NCBI GenBank assembly: GCA_016302165.1
Contig: JAEDOD010000060.1
Span: forward strand, 1 to 11,234
Reading direction: 5' to 3'
Source: Sphaerochaetaceae bacterium
GTDB taxonomy: Bacteria > Spirochaetota > Spirochaetia > Sphaerochaetales > Sphaerochaetaceae
Length of the DNA: 11,234 nucleotides
The notes beneath the pieces are model-generated. The model ran no database searches. It was not told the DNA's origin and worked only from the letters and a program-made list of their open reading frames with translations. The position numbers were made by a program, and so were the translations under genes. Shown piece by piece: positions 1-6,149 of the stretch (positions are counted from its first letter, which is position 1; every line of letters begins with the position of its first letter).

Positions 1-1
1 T

Positions 2-76
2 ACAGCCACTGTCTACGATACCGGCTTCCTATACTCTGACCACAATCCAGTCATTCTTAACTTCACTCTTAAATAA
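2..76 (+). CDS. C-terminal end of an endonuclease/exonuclease/phosphatase-family protein (partial)
   Basis: Only the last 24 codons of this gene are in the window, in the frame beginning at base 2 and ending with TAA at 74-76. The peptide ends YSDHNPVILNFTLK. A terminal SDH-x-PV followed by a beta strand and a short tail is the hallmark end of the endonuclease/exonuclease/phosphatase (EEP, DNase I-like) fold, where the His of SDH is a catalytic residue. The substrate cannot be told from this fragment: it could be a DNA repair nuclease, a secreted nuclease or a phosphodiesterase. A hairpin follows 12 bases after the stop, consistent with a transcription end. The family call rests on a short motif, so it is moderate. 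Confidence 0.6.
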   Translation, partial: TATVYDTGFLYSDHNPVILNFTLK

Positions 77-88
77 GGAAAATACAAG

Positions 89-108
89 GGGCCCGTTGAA
101 TCGGGCCC
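89..108 (+). terminator. GC-rich hairpin between convergent genes
   Basis: Arms GGGCCCG (89-95) and CGGGCCC (102-108) form a perfect 7-bp stem around a 6-base loop. The hairpin lies between the stop of the plus-strand EEP gene (76) and the stop of the minus-strand kinase (136), so it could end transcription from both sides. The T-tract is poor in both directions (AATTACTTAT on plus, CTTGTATTTT on minus), so strength is uncertain. Confidence 0.55.
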
Positions 109-135
109 AATTACTTATGTGGAACAAGTTGGAAT

Positions 136-858
136 TCAGTTTTTCCCATAGGATCCGTAACTACCGTAGCTTCCGTATCCTCCATATCCATACTTTCTGC
201 TTCCCTTCACCTTCTTTCTTGCAAGAATCACTCCAAGAACCTTTCCTTTGATGTTCTTTATCATGGAAATTGAATTGGCCAGCACCTTCTTATTTGTCAT
301 TTCAGCTCTAGCCACCAATACATATCCATCGATGATTGGAGAAAGGGAAAGGATATCGGAAACCATGCAAAGCGGTGTTCCATCAATGATTATCACATCA
401 TATTCCTTCTTCAATCTGTCAAGGAGATCCTTCATTCTGGTGGAGGCCAACAGCTCTGAGGGGTTTGGAGGATACTTTCCACAGACCATGACGTTAAGCA
501 TTCCCTTATCATCCATCTCCTTGACGGCCTCAGAATAGTTTTCGAGGCTCAGCTTTCCAGCAAGAATATCGGAAAGTCCATACCTTGTCCTAAGACCAAG
601 GCTTTCCTGTATGTTGGAGGCTCTCATGTCAGCATCGATCATCAGGACCTTGGATCCACCTTCAGCAATGACAGAGGAAAGATTGTAGGAGATGGTACTC
701 TTTCCTTCATGGGCTACACTGCTGGTAATGCAGATGACTTTAGAGCCTTCATGATTGCAGATGAACTGAAGATTTGCCCTGATGAGTCTATATGCTTCCC
801 TGACTCCGAAAGGAGTATTATCGTCAATTATCCTTATTCTTTCAGATTCTTCACGCAT
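136..858 (-). CDS. CpsD/CapB-type bacterial tyrosine kinase (BY-kinase)
   Basis: This is a 240-residue cytoplasmic P-loop autokinase that works with a Wzz-type membrane adaptor to control export and chain length of capsule or exopolysaccharide. An ExxRxxR oligomerisation motif is seen at residues 21-27 (EAYRLIR). Walker A is around 46-55, ending HEGKST with Lys53. Walker A' is VLMIDADMR (71-79). Walker B is DVIIIDGTPL (154-163, Asp159), and a PPNPSELL segment lies at 130-137. The C-terminus is a Gly/Tyr tail (223-238) with six tyrosines in GYG/SYG repeats, the usual autophosphorylation cluster. Length fits the split (Gram-positive type) kinase without its own membrane domain. It starts with ATG 3 bases after the stop of the upstream wzz-like gene, with a GAGGAG Shine-Dalgarno inside that gene's end, so it is translationally coupled. 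Walker B reads DGTPL where relatives usually have D-T/S/C-PP. Confidence 0.93.
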   Translation of the reverse strand: MREESERIRIIDDNTPFGVREAYRLIRANLQFICNHEGSKVICITSSVAHEGKSTISYNLSSVIAEGGSKVLMIDADMRASNIQESLGLRTRYGLSDILAGKLSLENYSEAVKEMDDKGMLNVMVCGKYPPNPSELLASTRMKDLLDRLKKEYDVIIIDGTPLCMVSDILSLSPIIDGYVLVARAEMTNKKVLANSISMIKNIKGKVLGVILARKKVKGSRKYGYGGYGSYGSYGSYGKN

Positions 859-861
859 TTC

Positions 862-1704
862 TCACTCCTCATCCTCATAGTCGTCATCATCCCACTGGAT
901 CTTTTTCTTCTCTCTCGTGTTCTCTTTTACCACTAATCTGGCCTCTGCTGTCTTTTCCTTGGTGTCCTGAGCAGCCTTCAGTTCCGGTATTACTCCTATG
1001 ACGGCAACATCTGGGAATTCATCTTTTATATCCTCTTCCGTGTGGATTACAGTATCCAAAAGAGCCATGACCACAATGATGCCACAAGTCAGGACAAATC
1101 CAAGGATTCCTCCCATGGCTGTATTTTTCAATATGGAAGGAGAGCTGGGATGAGTGGGTATTTCAGCCTTGTCTATGATCTCTACAGCTCCTGCCTTCAC
1201 AACTCTGATGATTTCATCAGGAAGGAAGTAGAGGATGGCGTCATTGATGAACTTTGCTTCATAGGGGTCTTGGGCAGTTACTGTGACACTGAAGGATTCA
1301 GTGTTGTTGATTGCCCCTGCACTTACCATCTTCCTTATACGGTCTGTGGTATATGGCTCGGTGCCAAGGAACTCAAAGCCCTCGATTCCCTGGTACTGGG
1401 AAATGGTATCAACCACCTGGCCCAAGACAGAATTGGACTGGAGCACCACAATATATGTACTTACAAGGATCTTGGAAGTTGAAATATCCGATGAAGAAAC
1501 TGCACCGGTATCATTCACATCACTTTTGTTGAATACATAAAGCTTGCTGGTAGCCTGGTATTCAGGCTTGATCATGTATTTTGTCACACCGAAGGAAACC
1601 ACAGCAAAAAGCACTGTCACTATGGATATAAGCCATAGCTTGGACAGGAGCACCTTGCACAGTTTCATTAGATCTATCACATCTTCAGATTCTTTTGAAC
1701 TCAC
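862..1704 (-). CDS. Wzz/CpsC-family polysaccharide co-polymerase, adaptor of the tyrosine kinase
   Basis: This is a 280-residue inner-membrane protein that sets polysaccharide chain length and activates the partner kinase. It shows an N-terminal cytoplasmic stretch, TM1 at about 24-44, a roughly 150-residue extracytoplasmic domain, a Pro/Ser-rich Wzz motif at 183-190 (PTHPSSPS) leading into TM2 (about 196-217), and a cytoplasmic tail. The tail begins TEEDIKDEF...VIGVIP, typical for the family, and then runs on through a Lys/Glu-rich stretch to a very acidic end (DDDDYEDEE). The tail is about 60 residues, longer than in short CpsC adaptors. The start chosen is GTG at 1702-1704, with a purine-rich GGGGGA about 5 bases upstream; an ATG 12 codons in is less likely because it would remove charged residues before TM1. 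It is the first gene of a two-gene operon, with a clear promoter at 1734-1762. Confidence 0.9.
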   Translation of the reverse strand: MSSKESEDVIDLMKLCKVLLSKLWLISIVTVLFAVVSFGVTKYMIKPEYQATSKLYVFNKSDVNDTGAVSSSDISTSKILVSTYIVVLQSNSVLGQVVDTISQYQGIEGFEFLGTEPYTTDRIRKMVSAGAINNTESFSVTVTAQDPYEAKFINDAILYFLPDEIIRVVKAGAVEIIDKAEIPTHPSSPSILKNTAMGGILGFVLTCGIIVVMALLDTVIHTEEDIKDEFPDVAVIGVIPELKAAQDTKEKTAEARLVVKENTREKKKIQWDDDDYEDEE

Positions 1705-1733
1705 TGATATCCCCCACTAAATTTCAACTAAAG

Positions 1734-1762
1734 ATTATACCTGAGGTAAAACCAGGTGTCTA
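1734..1762 (-). promoter_or_regulatory. sigma70-type promoter of the wzz-like/kinase operon
   Basis: On the minus strand, TAGACA (1757-1762) and a perfect TATAAT (1734-1739) are separated by exactly 17 bases, about 30 bases upstream of the GTG start. The spacer contains an inverted repeat ACCTG-9-CAGGT (1739-1743, 1753-1757) that touches both hexamers and could be an operator. Confidence 0.7.
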
Positions 1763-1858
1763 CATTGAAGAATAACACCAATACTCCATTGGAATTACAT
1801 TGTTTACAATACTTTTCCACCCTTTTTCATCCTCCATTTTCTTTTTTTTAATTCTCTA

Positions 1859-1888
1859 TTGACTGAAACCTCTTCTTTTGTTTATAGT
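1859..1888 (+). promoter_or_regulatory. promoter of the tRNA gene
   Basis: TTGACT (1859-1864) and TATAGT (1883-1888) are 18 bases apart on the plus strand. Transcription would begin near 1895, just before the mature tRNA 5' end at 1900, as expected for a stand-alone tRNA gene with a very short leader. The stretch 1763-1858 between this and the divergent operon promoter is AT-rich and shows only short palindromes: CCAAT-5-ATTGG at 1778-1792 and ATTGTTTACAAT at 1799-1810. Confidence 0.6.
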
Positions 1889-1899
1889 CTTCATGTTGC

Positions 1900-1972
1900 G
1901 GCAAGGTAGCTCAGTTGGTAGAGCAACCGGCTCATATCCGGTCGGTCACAGGTCCGAGTCCTGTCCTTGCTA
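1900..1972 (+). tRNA. tRNA with anticodon CAT (elongator Met, or Ile2)
   Basis: The full cloverleaf is readable. The acceptor stem is GGCAAGG (1900-1906) with CCTTGCT (1965-1971), six Watson-Crick pairs plus a G1-U72 wobble. The D stem is GCTC/GAGC (1909-1912, 1921-1924). The anticodon stem is ACCGG/CCGGT around the loop CTCATAT, with anticodon CAT at 1933-1935. The T stem is ACAGG/CCTGT around TCCGAGT. The discriminator is A1972, and CCA is not encoded (TTG follows). It lacks the three G-C pairs of initiator tRNA, so it is an elongator Met tRNA or the lysidine-modified Ile2 tRNA; sequence alone does not separate these with certainty. Met is slightly favoured by overall resemblance. Confidence 0.93.
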
Positions 1973-1975
1973 TTG

Positions 1976-2001
1976 TGGGATGTTTTTCATCCCATTTTTT
2001 T
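1976..2001 (+). terminator. intrinsic terminator of the tRNA gene
   Basis: TGGGATG (1976-1982) pairs perfectly with CATCCCA (1988-1994) around a TTTTT loop and is followed by seven T (1995-2001). It starts four bases after the tRNA 3' end. This is a textbook Rho-independent terminator. Confidence 0.85.
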
Positions 2002-2044
2002 ATTTCTCTCTCCCACATTTAACTCATTCTTCATGGTTTTTCTA

Positions 2045-2073
2045 TTTACCTAGGGTCCTGGAACAGGTATATT
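2045..2073 (+). promoter_or_regulatory. promoter of the glycerol dehydrogenase gene
   Basis: TTTACC (2045-2050) and TATATT (2068-2073) are 17 bases apart, ending 35 bases upstream of the ATG. A small perfect inverted repeat CCTG-GAA-CAGG (2057-2067) fills the spacer next to the -10 and may be an operator. The gene's Shine-Dalgarno is a strong AAGGAGAG at 2096-2103. Confidence 0.55.
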
Positions 2074-2108
2074 ATCAATAATTATATATCGATATAAGGA
2101 GAGCGATT

Positions 2109-3206
2109 ATGGCAAAGACACTTATTAGTCCCTCAAGATATGTACAGGGACCAGGAGAATTGAAGAACATCGGCACCTATGCCTCCAAGTATGGCAAGAA
2201 GGCTCTGGCCATCATCAGTAAAGGTGGATACAAGAGAGAAGGATCCACAGTGGAGGACAGCTTCAAGAAAGAAGGAATAGATGTGGGCTTCGACTTCTTC
2301 AATGGAGAGTGCTCAAAAAACGAAATAAAGAGAATCGAGAATATTGTAAAAGATGAAGGGTACGATGTGATCATCGGCATCGGAGGTGGAAAGATCTTCG
2401 ATACAGCCAAGGCTGTTGCCTACTATTCCTCACTTCCTGTAATCATTGCACCGACAATTGCTTCCACAGATGCACCATGCTCTGCTCTCAGCGTCATCTA
2501 CTCCGACGAAGGAGTCTTCGAGGAATACCTTTTCCTTCCATCCAATCCAAACCTGGTGCTTATGGATACAGAGATAATCTCCCACTCCCCTACCCGTCTT
2601 ACAGTTTCAGGTATGGGTGATGCCCTGGCCACCTATTTCGAGGCAAGAGCCTGCGAAAGAAGCGGAGCAACATCCTGCGCCGGCGGCAAGACAACACTGG
2701 CTGCCATGGCTTTGGCAGAGCTCTGCTACTCCACTCTCATGGAGGAAGGAAGAAAGGCAAAGATCGCCCTTGATGCGGGTGCCCTTACCCCTTCTGTAGA
2801 GAAAATCATTGAGGCAAACACCCTCCTATCAGGAATCGGCTTCGAATCTGCAGGATTGGCTGGAGCCCATGCTATCCACAATGGCCTTACAGTTCTTGAA
2901 GGCTGCCATGGCATGTATCATGGAGAAAAGGTGGCCTTCGGCACCATTACCCAGCTGGTACTGGAAAATGTGGACGAAGAGGAGCTGGAGGAAGTCATCT
3001 TCTTCTGCATCGACGTGGGCCTTCCTGTAACCTTCGAAGAGCTTGGAATCGGAAATGTAACAGACGAAGAACTTAGAAAAGTCGCACTCACAGCAACAGC
3101 AGAGGGTGACACAATCCACAATCTGCCTTTCCCCGTCACTGTAGACAGCGTGGTGGCAGCACTGAAGGCAGCAGACGGATACGGTAGATTCTACAAGGGT
3201 CTATAA
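2109..3206 (+). CDS. gldA: glycerol dehydrogenase (NAD+-dependent, metal-dependent)
   Basis: This is a 365-residue cytoplasmic enzyme of the iron-containing alcohol dehydrogenase superfamily, GldA branch. It oxidises glycerol to dihydroxyacetone with NAD+, or runs in reverse. The N-terminal Rossmann-like half carries the nucleotide motif GIGGGK (90-95) and the substrate-side segment STDAPCSALSVIY (119-131), with Asp121. The C-terminal helical half supplies the metal ligands expected in this family: Asp171 in GMGDALAT, His254 in AGAHAIHNG and His271 in CHGMYHGEKVAFG. Length matches the family (about 365-370). The ATG at 2109 has a strong Shine-Dalgarno 5 bases upstream. It has its own promoter and is followed by a hairpin, so it is probably monocistronic. 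No dihydroxyacetone kinase or glycerol facilitator is adjacent. Related enzymes act on other small diols or hydroxyketones, so the in vivo substrate is not certain. Confidence 0.93.
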   Translation: MAKTLISPSRYVQGPGELKNIGTYASKYGKKALAIISKGGYKREGSTVEDSFKKEGIDVGFDFFNGECSKNEIKRIENIVKDEGYDVIIGIGGGKIFDTAKAVAYYSSLPVIIAPTIASTDAPCSALSVIYSDEGVFEEYLFLPSNPNLVLMDTEIISHSPTRLTVSGMGDALATYFEARACERSGATSCAGGKTTLAAMALAELCYSTLMEEGRKAKIALDAGALTPSVEKIIEANTLLSGIGFESAGLAGAHAIHNGLTVLEGCHGMYHGEKVAFGTITQLVLENVDEEELEEVIFFCIDVGLPVTFEELGIGNVTDEELRKVALTATAEGDTIHNLPFPVTVDSVVAALKAADGYGRFYKGL

Positions 3207-3225
3207 TGCTTTCTCAATCTATTCA

Positions 3226-3249
3226 GGTCTCCAGAAATGGAGGCCTTTT
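3226..3249 (+). terminator. terminator after glycerol dehydrogenase
   Basis: GGTCTCC (3226-3232) pairs with GGAGGCC (3239-3245), one pair being G-U, around a 6-base loop, followed by TTTTCATTT. It begins 20 bases after the gldA stop. The T-tract is short, so some read-through into the next operon is possible. Confidence 0.65.
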
Positions 3250-3252
3250 CAT

Positions 3253-3281
3253 TTGATATCCATGATAGTACAAGAATTAAT
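3253..3281 (+). promoter_or_regulatory. weak candidate promoter of the membrane-pair/M20 operon
   Basis: TTGATA (3253-3258) and ATTAAT (3276-3281) are 17 bases apart. A second option is TTTCCA (3302-3307) with TAAAAT (3325-3330), also 17 bases apart and closer to the gene. Neither is close to consensus at both hexamers, so the exact promoter is undecided. Confidence 0.3.
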
Positions 3282-3352
3282 GTCTTTTTCTCCTTTTGCC
3301 ATTTCCATTTACTTCATTTGGCCTTAAAATCTTCAGGCAAGGAGATATTATC

Positions 3353-4081
3353 ATGGATTACCTTGCATCAGTGAACTCTGCACCACTTTATCTTGTGGTT
3401 GGAGCAGTACTCCTATTTGTTCTAGGAGGCTGTCTATGGTTCATAGTCCGCTCATACAGGGCAGGACTGAAGATCGGTATGGACAAGGAGGTCCTTAAGA
3501 AGACCATTACCTCTTCCGCCCTCTTTACAGTACTTCCGGCTGTTTCAATTCTTCTTGGAGTAATCGCCCTTTCAGGATCCCTTGGTGTCCCTACAGCCTG
3601 GCTCAGGCTCAGTGTAGTGGGAAACCTTTCCTATGAAGCAATTGCCGCTGAATCAGCATCCCAGGCCATGGGAGTGGAGCTGAACACAGCCACCATGACA
3701 CCAAGCAATCTTGTAACCATAATTGCTGTCATGACATCAGGAATATGCTGGGGAATCCTTTGCACCATCTTCTTTCTAAAGCGTTATTCAAGAAAGTGTC
3801 AGACCATGCTCAATAAGGGAAAGGGCGACGGCAAGAAGAGCTTCGCAGATTGGGCCATGGTTGCAATGTTCATCGGTTTCTGCGGAACCTTCATCGGCGC
3901 CTACGCTTCCGAAGCTGTAAGAGGCACCTGGGTTCCTCTCATTACAGCTCTGGTCGCTGCTCTAGTGATGAAGATCTGCCAGTTCTTCTCAGAGAAGAAG
4001 AATGCAGAATGGCTTGAAAACTTCTCACTTGCCCTCTCAATGCTTGTAGCTATGGCTTCAAGTGTCCTTGTATCACTGTAA
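3353..4081 (+). CDS. DUF5058-like multi-pass membrane protein
   Basis: This is a 242-residue integral membrane protein of unknown function. About six hydrophobic segments are visible, at roughly 11-33, 54-76, 118-142, 165-186, 192-212 and 222-241. The opening MDYLASVNSAPLYLVVGAV, the cytoplasmic stretch RAGLKIGMDKEVLKK and the segment GVPTAWLRLSVVGN resemble the DUF5058 family as I remember it; I could not run a profile search. The start is ATG 3353, which has AAGGAGAT 6 bases upstream. An in-frame ATG at 3296 would add 19 residues but has no Shine-Dalgarno. The gene leads an operon with a second membrane protein (10-base gap) and an M20 metallopeptidase. I infer that the two membrane proteins form one complex, perhaps a small transporter, but nothing in the sequence shows a substrate. 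Confidence 0.75.
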   Translation: MDYLASVNSAPLYLVVGAVLLFVLGGCLWFIVRSYRAGLKIGMDKEVLKKTITSSALFTVLPAVSILLGVIALSGSLGVPTAWLRLSVVGNLSYEAIAAESASQAMGVELNTATMTPSNLVTIIAVMTSGICWGILCTIFFLKRYSRKCQTMLNKGKGDGKKSFADWAMVAMFIGFCGTFIGAYASEAVRGTWVPLITALVAALVMKICQFFSEKKNAEWLENFSLALSMLVAMASSVLVSL

Positions 4082-4091
4082 GGAGGAAAAA

Positions 4092-4781
4092 ATGGACAGT
4101 TTTGATTATTCAGAATATGAAAAGAGTATCCACAGGGACGGAAGGATAATGAATGCCATCGGCATCACCCTTCTCCTCTCCATCCCTTTCATCTTCTCCC
4201 TTATACTTGGAGCCCACATCGAATGGAAAGGCTATTTCTTTGGAGTGCTGAAGCTTAGCGCCACTTATCTTCCAATCTGTGTTGTGGAATTCCTGGTCTA
4301 CGTTCCTATCCTTGGAGCAGGAGCATCCTATCTTTCCTTCATAACAGGAAACATCATCAACATGAAGCTTCCCTGTGCCTACAACTCCAGGGAAATTGCA
4401 GGAACAGTTGCCGGAACTCCGGAGGATGGCATAGTGACCACACTTAGCGTAGCTGTGTCTTCACTGGTCACCATGGTGGTTATCTTCATAGGTGTGATGC
4501 TTCTTATTCCACTTACTCCAATTCTTCAGAATCCTACTCTAAAGCCAGCCTTCGACAATCTGCTTCCTGCCCTTTTCGGCGCCCTTGCAGCCCAGTACTT
4601 CACCAAGAGCTGGAAGATTACAGCCGTTCCTCTCCTTCTCATGACAGTGCTGTGCATTGCGGTCCCTTCCCTTGTGAAGCAGACCACAGTGATGATGATT
4701 TTAATTGGAGCAATGGCAATTGGCATCGCCTTCCTTCTCTACAAGAAAGGCATGCTGGAGGAGAAGAACAATGAAAGATGA
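4092..4781 (+). CDS. multi-pass membrane protein, presumed partner of the DUF5058-like protein
   Basis: This is a 229-residue protein with a charged N-terminus (MDSFDYSEYEKSIHRDGR) and about six membrane segments, at roughly 21-40, 58-84, 117-142, 155-171, 176-195 and 199-217. Between the second and third lies a striking segment, LGAGASYLSFITGNIINMKL followed by PCA (residues 74-96), whose Gly/Ser/Asn content in a membrane setting suggests a re-entrant or ligand-binding loop. It is followed by an acidic soluble stretch (GTPEDGI). I recall relatives with loose channel or transporter labels but see no MscS signature. ATG 4092 is chosen because AAGGAGG lies 5 bases upstream, overlapping the preceding stop; the in-frame ATG at 4062 lies inside the upstream gene without a ribosome site. 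It overlaps the M20 gene by 11 bases, so all three genes are probably co-translated. Function unknown. Confidence 0.8.
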   Translation: MDSFDYSEYEKSIHRDGRIMNAIGITLLLSIPFIFSLILGAHIEWKGYFFGVLKLSATYLPICVVEFLVYVPILGAGASYLSFITGNIINMKLPCAYNSREIAGTVAGTPEDGIVTTLSVAVSSLVTMVVIFIGVMLLIPLTPILQNPTLKPAFDNLLPALFGALAAQYFTKSWKITAVPLLLMTVLCIAVPSLVKQTTVMMILIGAMAIGIAFLLYKKGMLEEKNNER

Positions 4782-6084
4782 GATGATCTACGCAGAAAAG
4801 CTATCCAGAATGATCCAGTGTGAGACCATCAGCGTTCCTGATGTGCCTAACACAGAGAAGTTCGACAGATTCCACTCCGTTCTCCAGGAGCTTTTCCCTC
4901 TTGTATTCAGAAAGGGTGAAGTCCACTATATCGACTCTTCCATCCTCATCAGGTGGCAGGGAAAGGGAAAGAAGGAGCCTATTCTCCTTATGTCCCATCA
5001 GGATGTGGTTCCTGCAGAGGGAGAATGGAAATACCCTCCTTTCTCAGGAGAGATTGCTGAGGGTAGGGTCTGGGGCCGTGGCACTGTAGATACCAAAGGT
5101 TCCCTGATGTGCATATTCCAGAGCATCGAAGAGCTTATGGAGGAAGGTTATGAGCCTGAGGGTGATGTATACATCGCCTCCTCTTCAACTGAAGAGGTTG
5201 CAGGAAACGGAGCCTCCAAGACAGTACAGTGGCTTCTGGACCATAATGTTAAGCTCCAGTTCCTTATGGACGAAGGCGGAATGGTAGTGGATGAGCCTAT
5301 GGCTGGTGTCAAGGGAAGATATGCAATGATCGGAACCATGGAGAAAGGAACAGGAAACATCGTGATCACAGCCCGCTCCACTGGGGGCCATGCTTCAGCT
5401 CCAGAGAAGAACACTCCTATTGCAAGACTCTCTGCCTTCATTACAGATATTGAGAAGAACAACCCGAATAAACTTGAGTTCACCTCCACTGTGCTGGAGA
5501 TGTTCAGAAGACTTGGACCTCAGGCAAAGGGAGTCCTGGGCTTTGCCATGAGACATGCAAAGGGCCTCTCTCCTGTGCTGAAGAAGGTTCTTCCTGCTGT
5601 CAGCGCAAAGGGTGCAGCCATGCTTAGGACCACAATGGCATGGACCATGTGCTCAGGCTCCCAGGCAAGGAACGTGCTTCCTGAGAACGCTTGGGTCAAC
5701 ATCAACACTAGATTCATAATCCATCAGGATGTGGAGAAGACAAAGAAGATTCTCCAGCCCTATCTTGAGAAATATGACCTTGAGGCAGAATACGTCAACT
5801 GTCATGAGCCACAGACTCCTGTGGACCATAATTCAAAGGCCTTCAAGCTCATTGAAGAGACTGTGGCTGAAATCTATCCTGGAGTAATATCATCACCTTA
5901 CGTCATGACAGGCGGAACAGATGCCTACTACTACGCTCCAGTTACAGACAACGCCCTTCGCTTTGCTCCAATATATATAGATTCCCAGCAGCTGGGCTCT
6001 ATCCATGCCAAGGATGAGAACATCTTCATCTCATCTCTTCCTAAAGCCATAGAGTTCTATAAGGCTATAGTGAAGAAGATGTAA
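4771..6084 (+). CDS. M20-family metallopeptidase/amidohydrolase (carboxypeptidase S/PM20D1-like)
   Basis: This is a 437-residue di-zinc hydrolase, probably cytoplasmic as no signal peptide is seen. The catalytic domain shows LLMSHQDVVPAEG (His76, Asp78), the strongly conserved WGRGTVDTKGSL with bridging Asp107, STEEVAGNG with the general base Glu141 and ligand Glu142, MDEGG (Asp167), and His412 near the C-terminus (GSIHAKDENI). The lid/dimerisation domain carries STGGHASAPEKNTP with His207. The HQDVVP and VWGRGTVDTKG wording is typical of the carboxypeptidase S/PM20D1 branch, which acts on dipeptides or N-acyl amino acids. The start is ATG 4771, with GGAGGAG 7 bases upstream, overlapping the previous gene by 11 bases; a longer in-frame start at 4705 lies inside that gene. 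The operon context suggests that the substrate enters through the two upstream membrane proteins; this is inference. Confidence 0.9.
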   Translation: MKDEMIYAEKLSRMIQCETISVPDVPNTEKFDRFHSVLQELFPLVFRKGEVHYIDSSILIRWQGKGKKEPILLMSHQDVVPAEGEWKYPPFSGEIAEGRVWGRGTVDTKGSLMCIFQSIEELMEEGYEPEGDVYIASSSTEEVAGNGASKTVQWLLDHNVKLQFLMDEGGMVVDEPMAGVKGRYAMIGTMEKGTGNIVITARSTGGHASAPEKNTPIARLSAFITDIEKNNPNKLEFTSTVLEMFRRLGPQAKGVLGFAMRHAKGLSPVLKKVLPAVSAKGAAMLRTTMAWTMCSGSQARNVLPENAWVNINTRFIIHQDVEKTKKILQPYLEKYDLEAEYVNCHEPQTPVDHNSKAFKLIEETVAEIYPGVISSPYVMTGGTDAYYYAPVTDNALRFAPIYIDSQQLGSIHAKDENIFISSLPKAIEFYKAIVKKM

Positions 6085-6096
6085 TCTAATGTATGC

Positions 6097-6129
6097 AAAA
6101 AGCCCCATGCTCTGAGGGAGATGGGGCTT
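6097..6129. terminator. bidirectional terminator between the M20 gene and asnA
   Basis: AAGCCCCAT (6100-6108) pairs perfectly with ATGGGGCTT (6121-6129). The 12 bases between can add an inner CTCT/GGAG pairing. On the plus strand ATTTCTTT follows; on the minus strand TTTTT (bases 6101-6097) follows. It sits 15 bases past the M20 stop and 20 bases past the asnA stop, serving both convergent genes. Confidence 0.85.
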
Positions 6130-6149
6130 ATTTCTTTGACTGTCAACAA

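Noticed and set aside
1799..1810. ATTGTTTACAAT palindrome as an operator
   Set aside because: Short AT-rich palindromes of this size are expected by chance in AT-rich intergenic DNA, and it lies away from both promoters.
1878..2081. 67-codon plus-strand ORF over the tRNA
   Set aside because: It is read straight through the tRNA cloverleaf and its terminator; no ribosome site, no protein-like features.
3296..3352. Longer N-terminus for the DUF5058-like protein
   Set aside because: The upstream ATG has no Shine-Dalgarno, while ATG 3353 has AAGGAGAT at ideal spacing and gives the expected protein start.
4705..4770. Longer N-terminus for the M20 peptidase
   Set aside because: It would lie deep inside the preceding membrane protein gene; ATG 4771 has GGAGGAG upstream and fits the family length.
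5148..5489. 113-codon minus-strand ORF inside the M20 gene
   Set aside because: Antisense shadow of a gene with clear catalytic motifs; composition is not protein-like and no start signal is seen.
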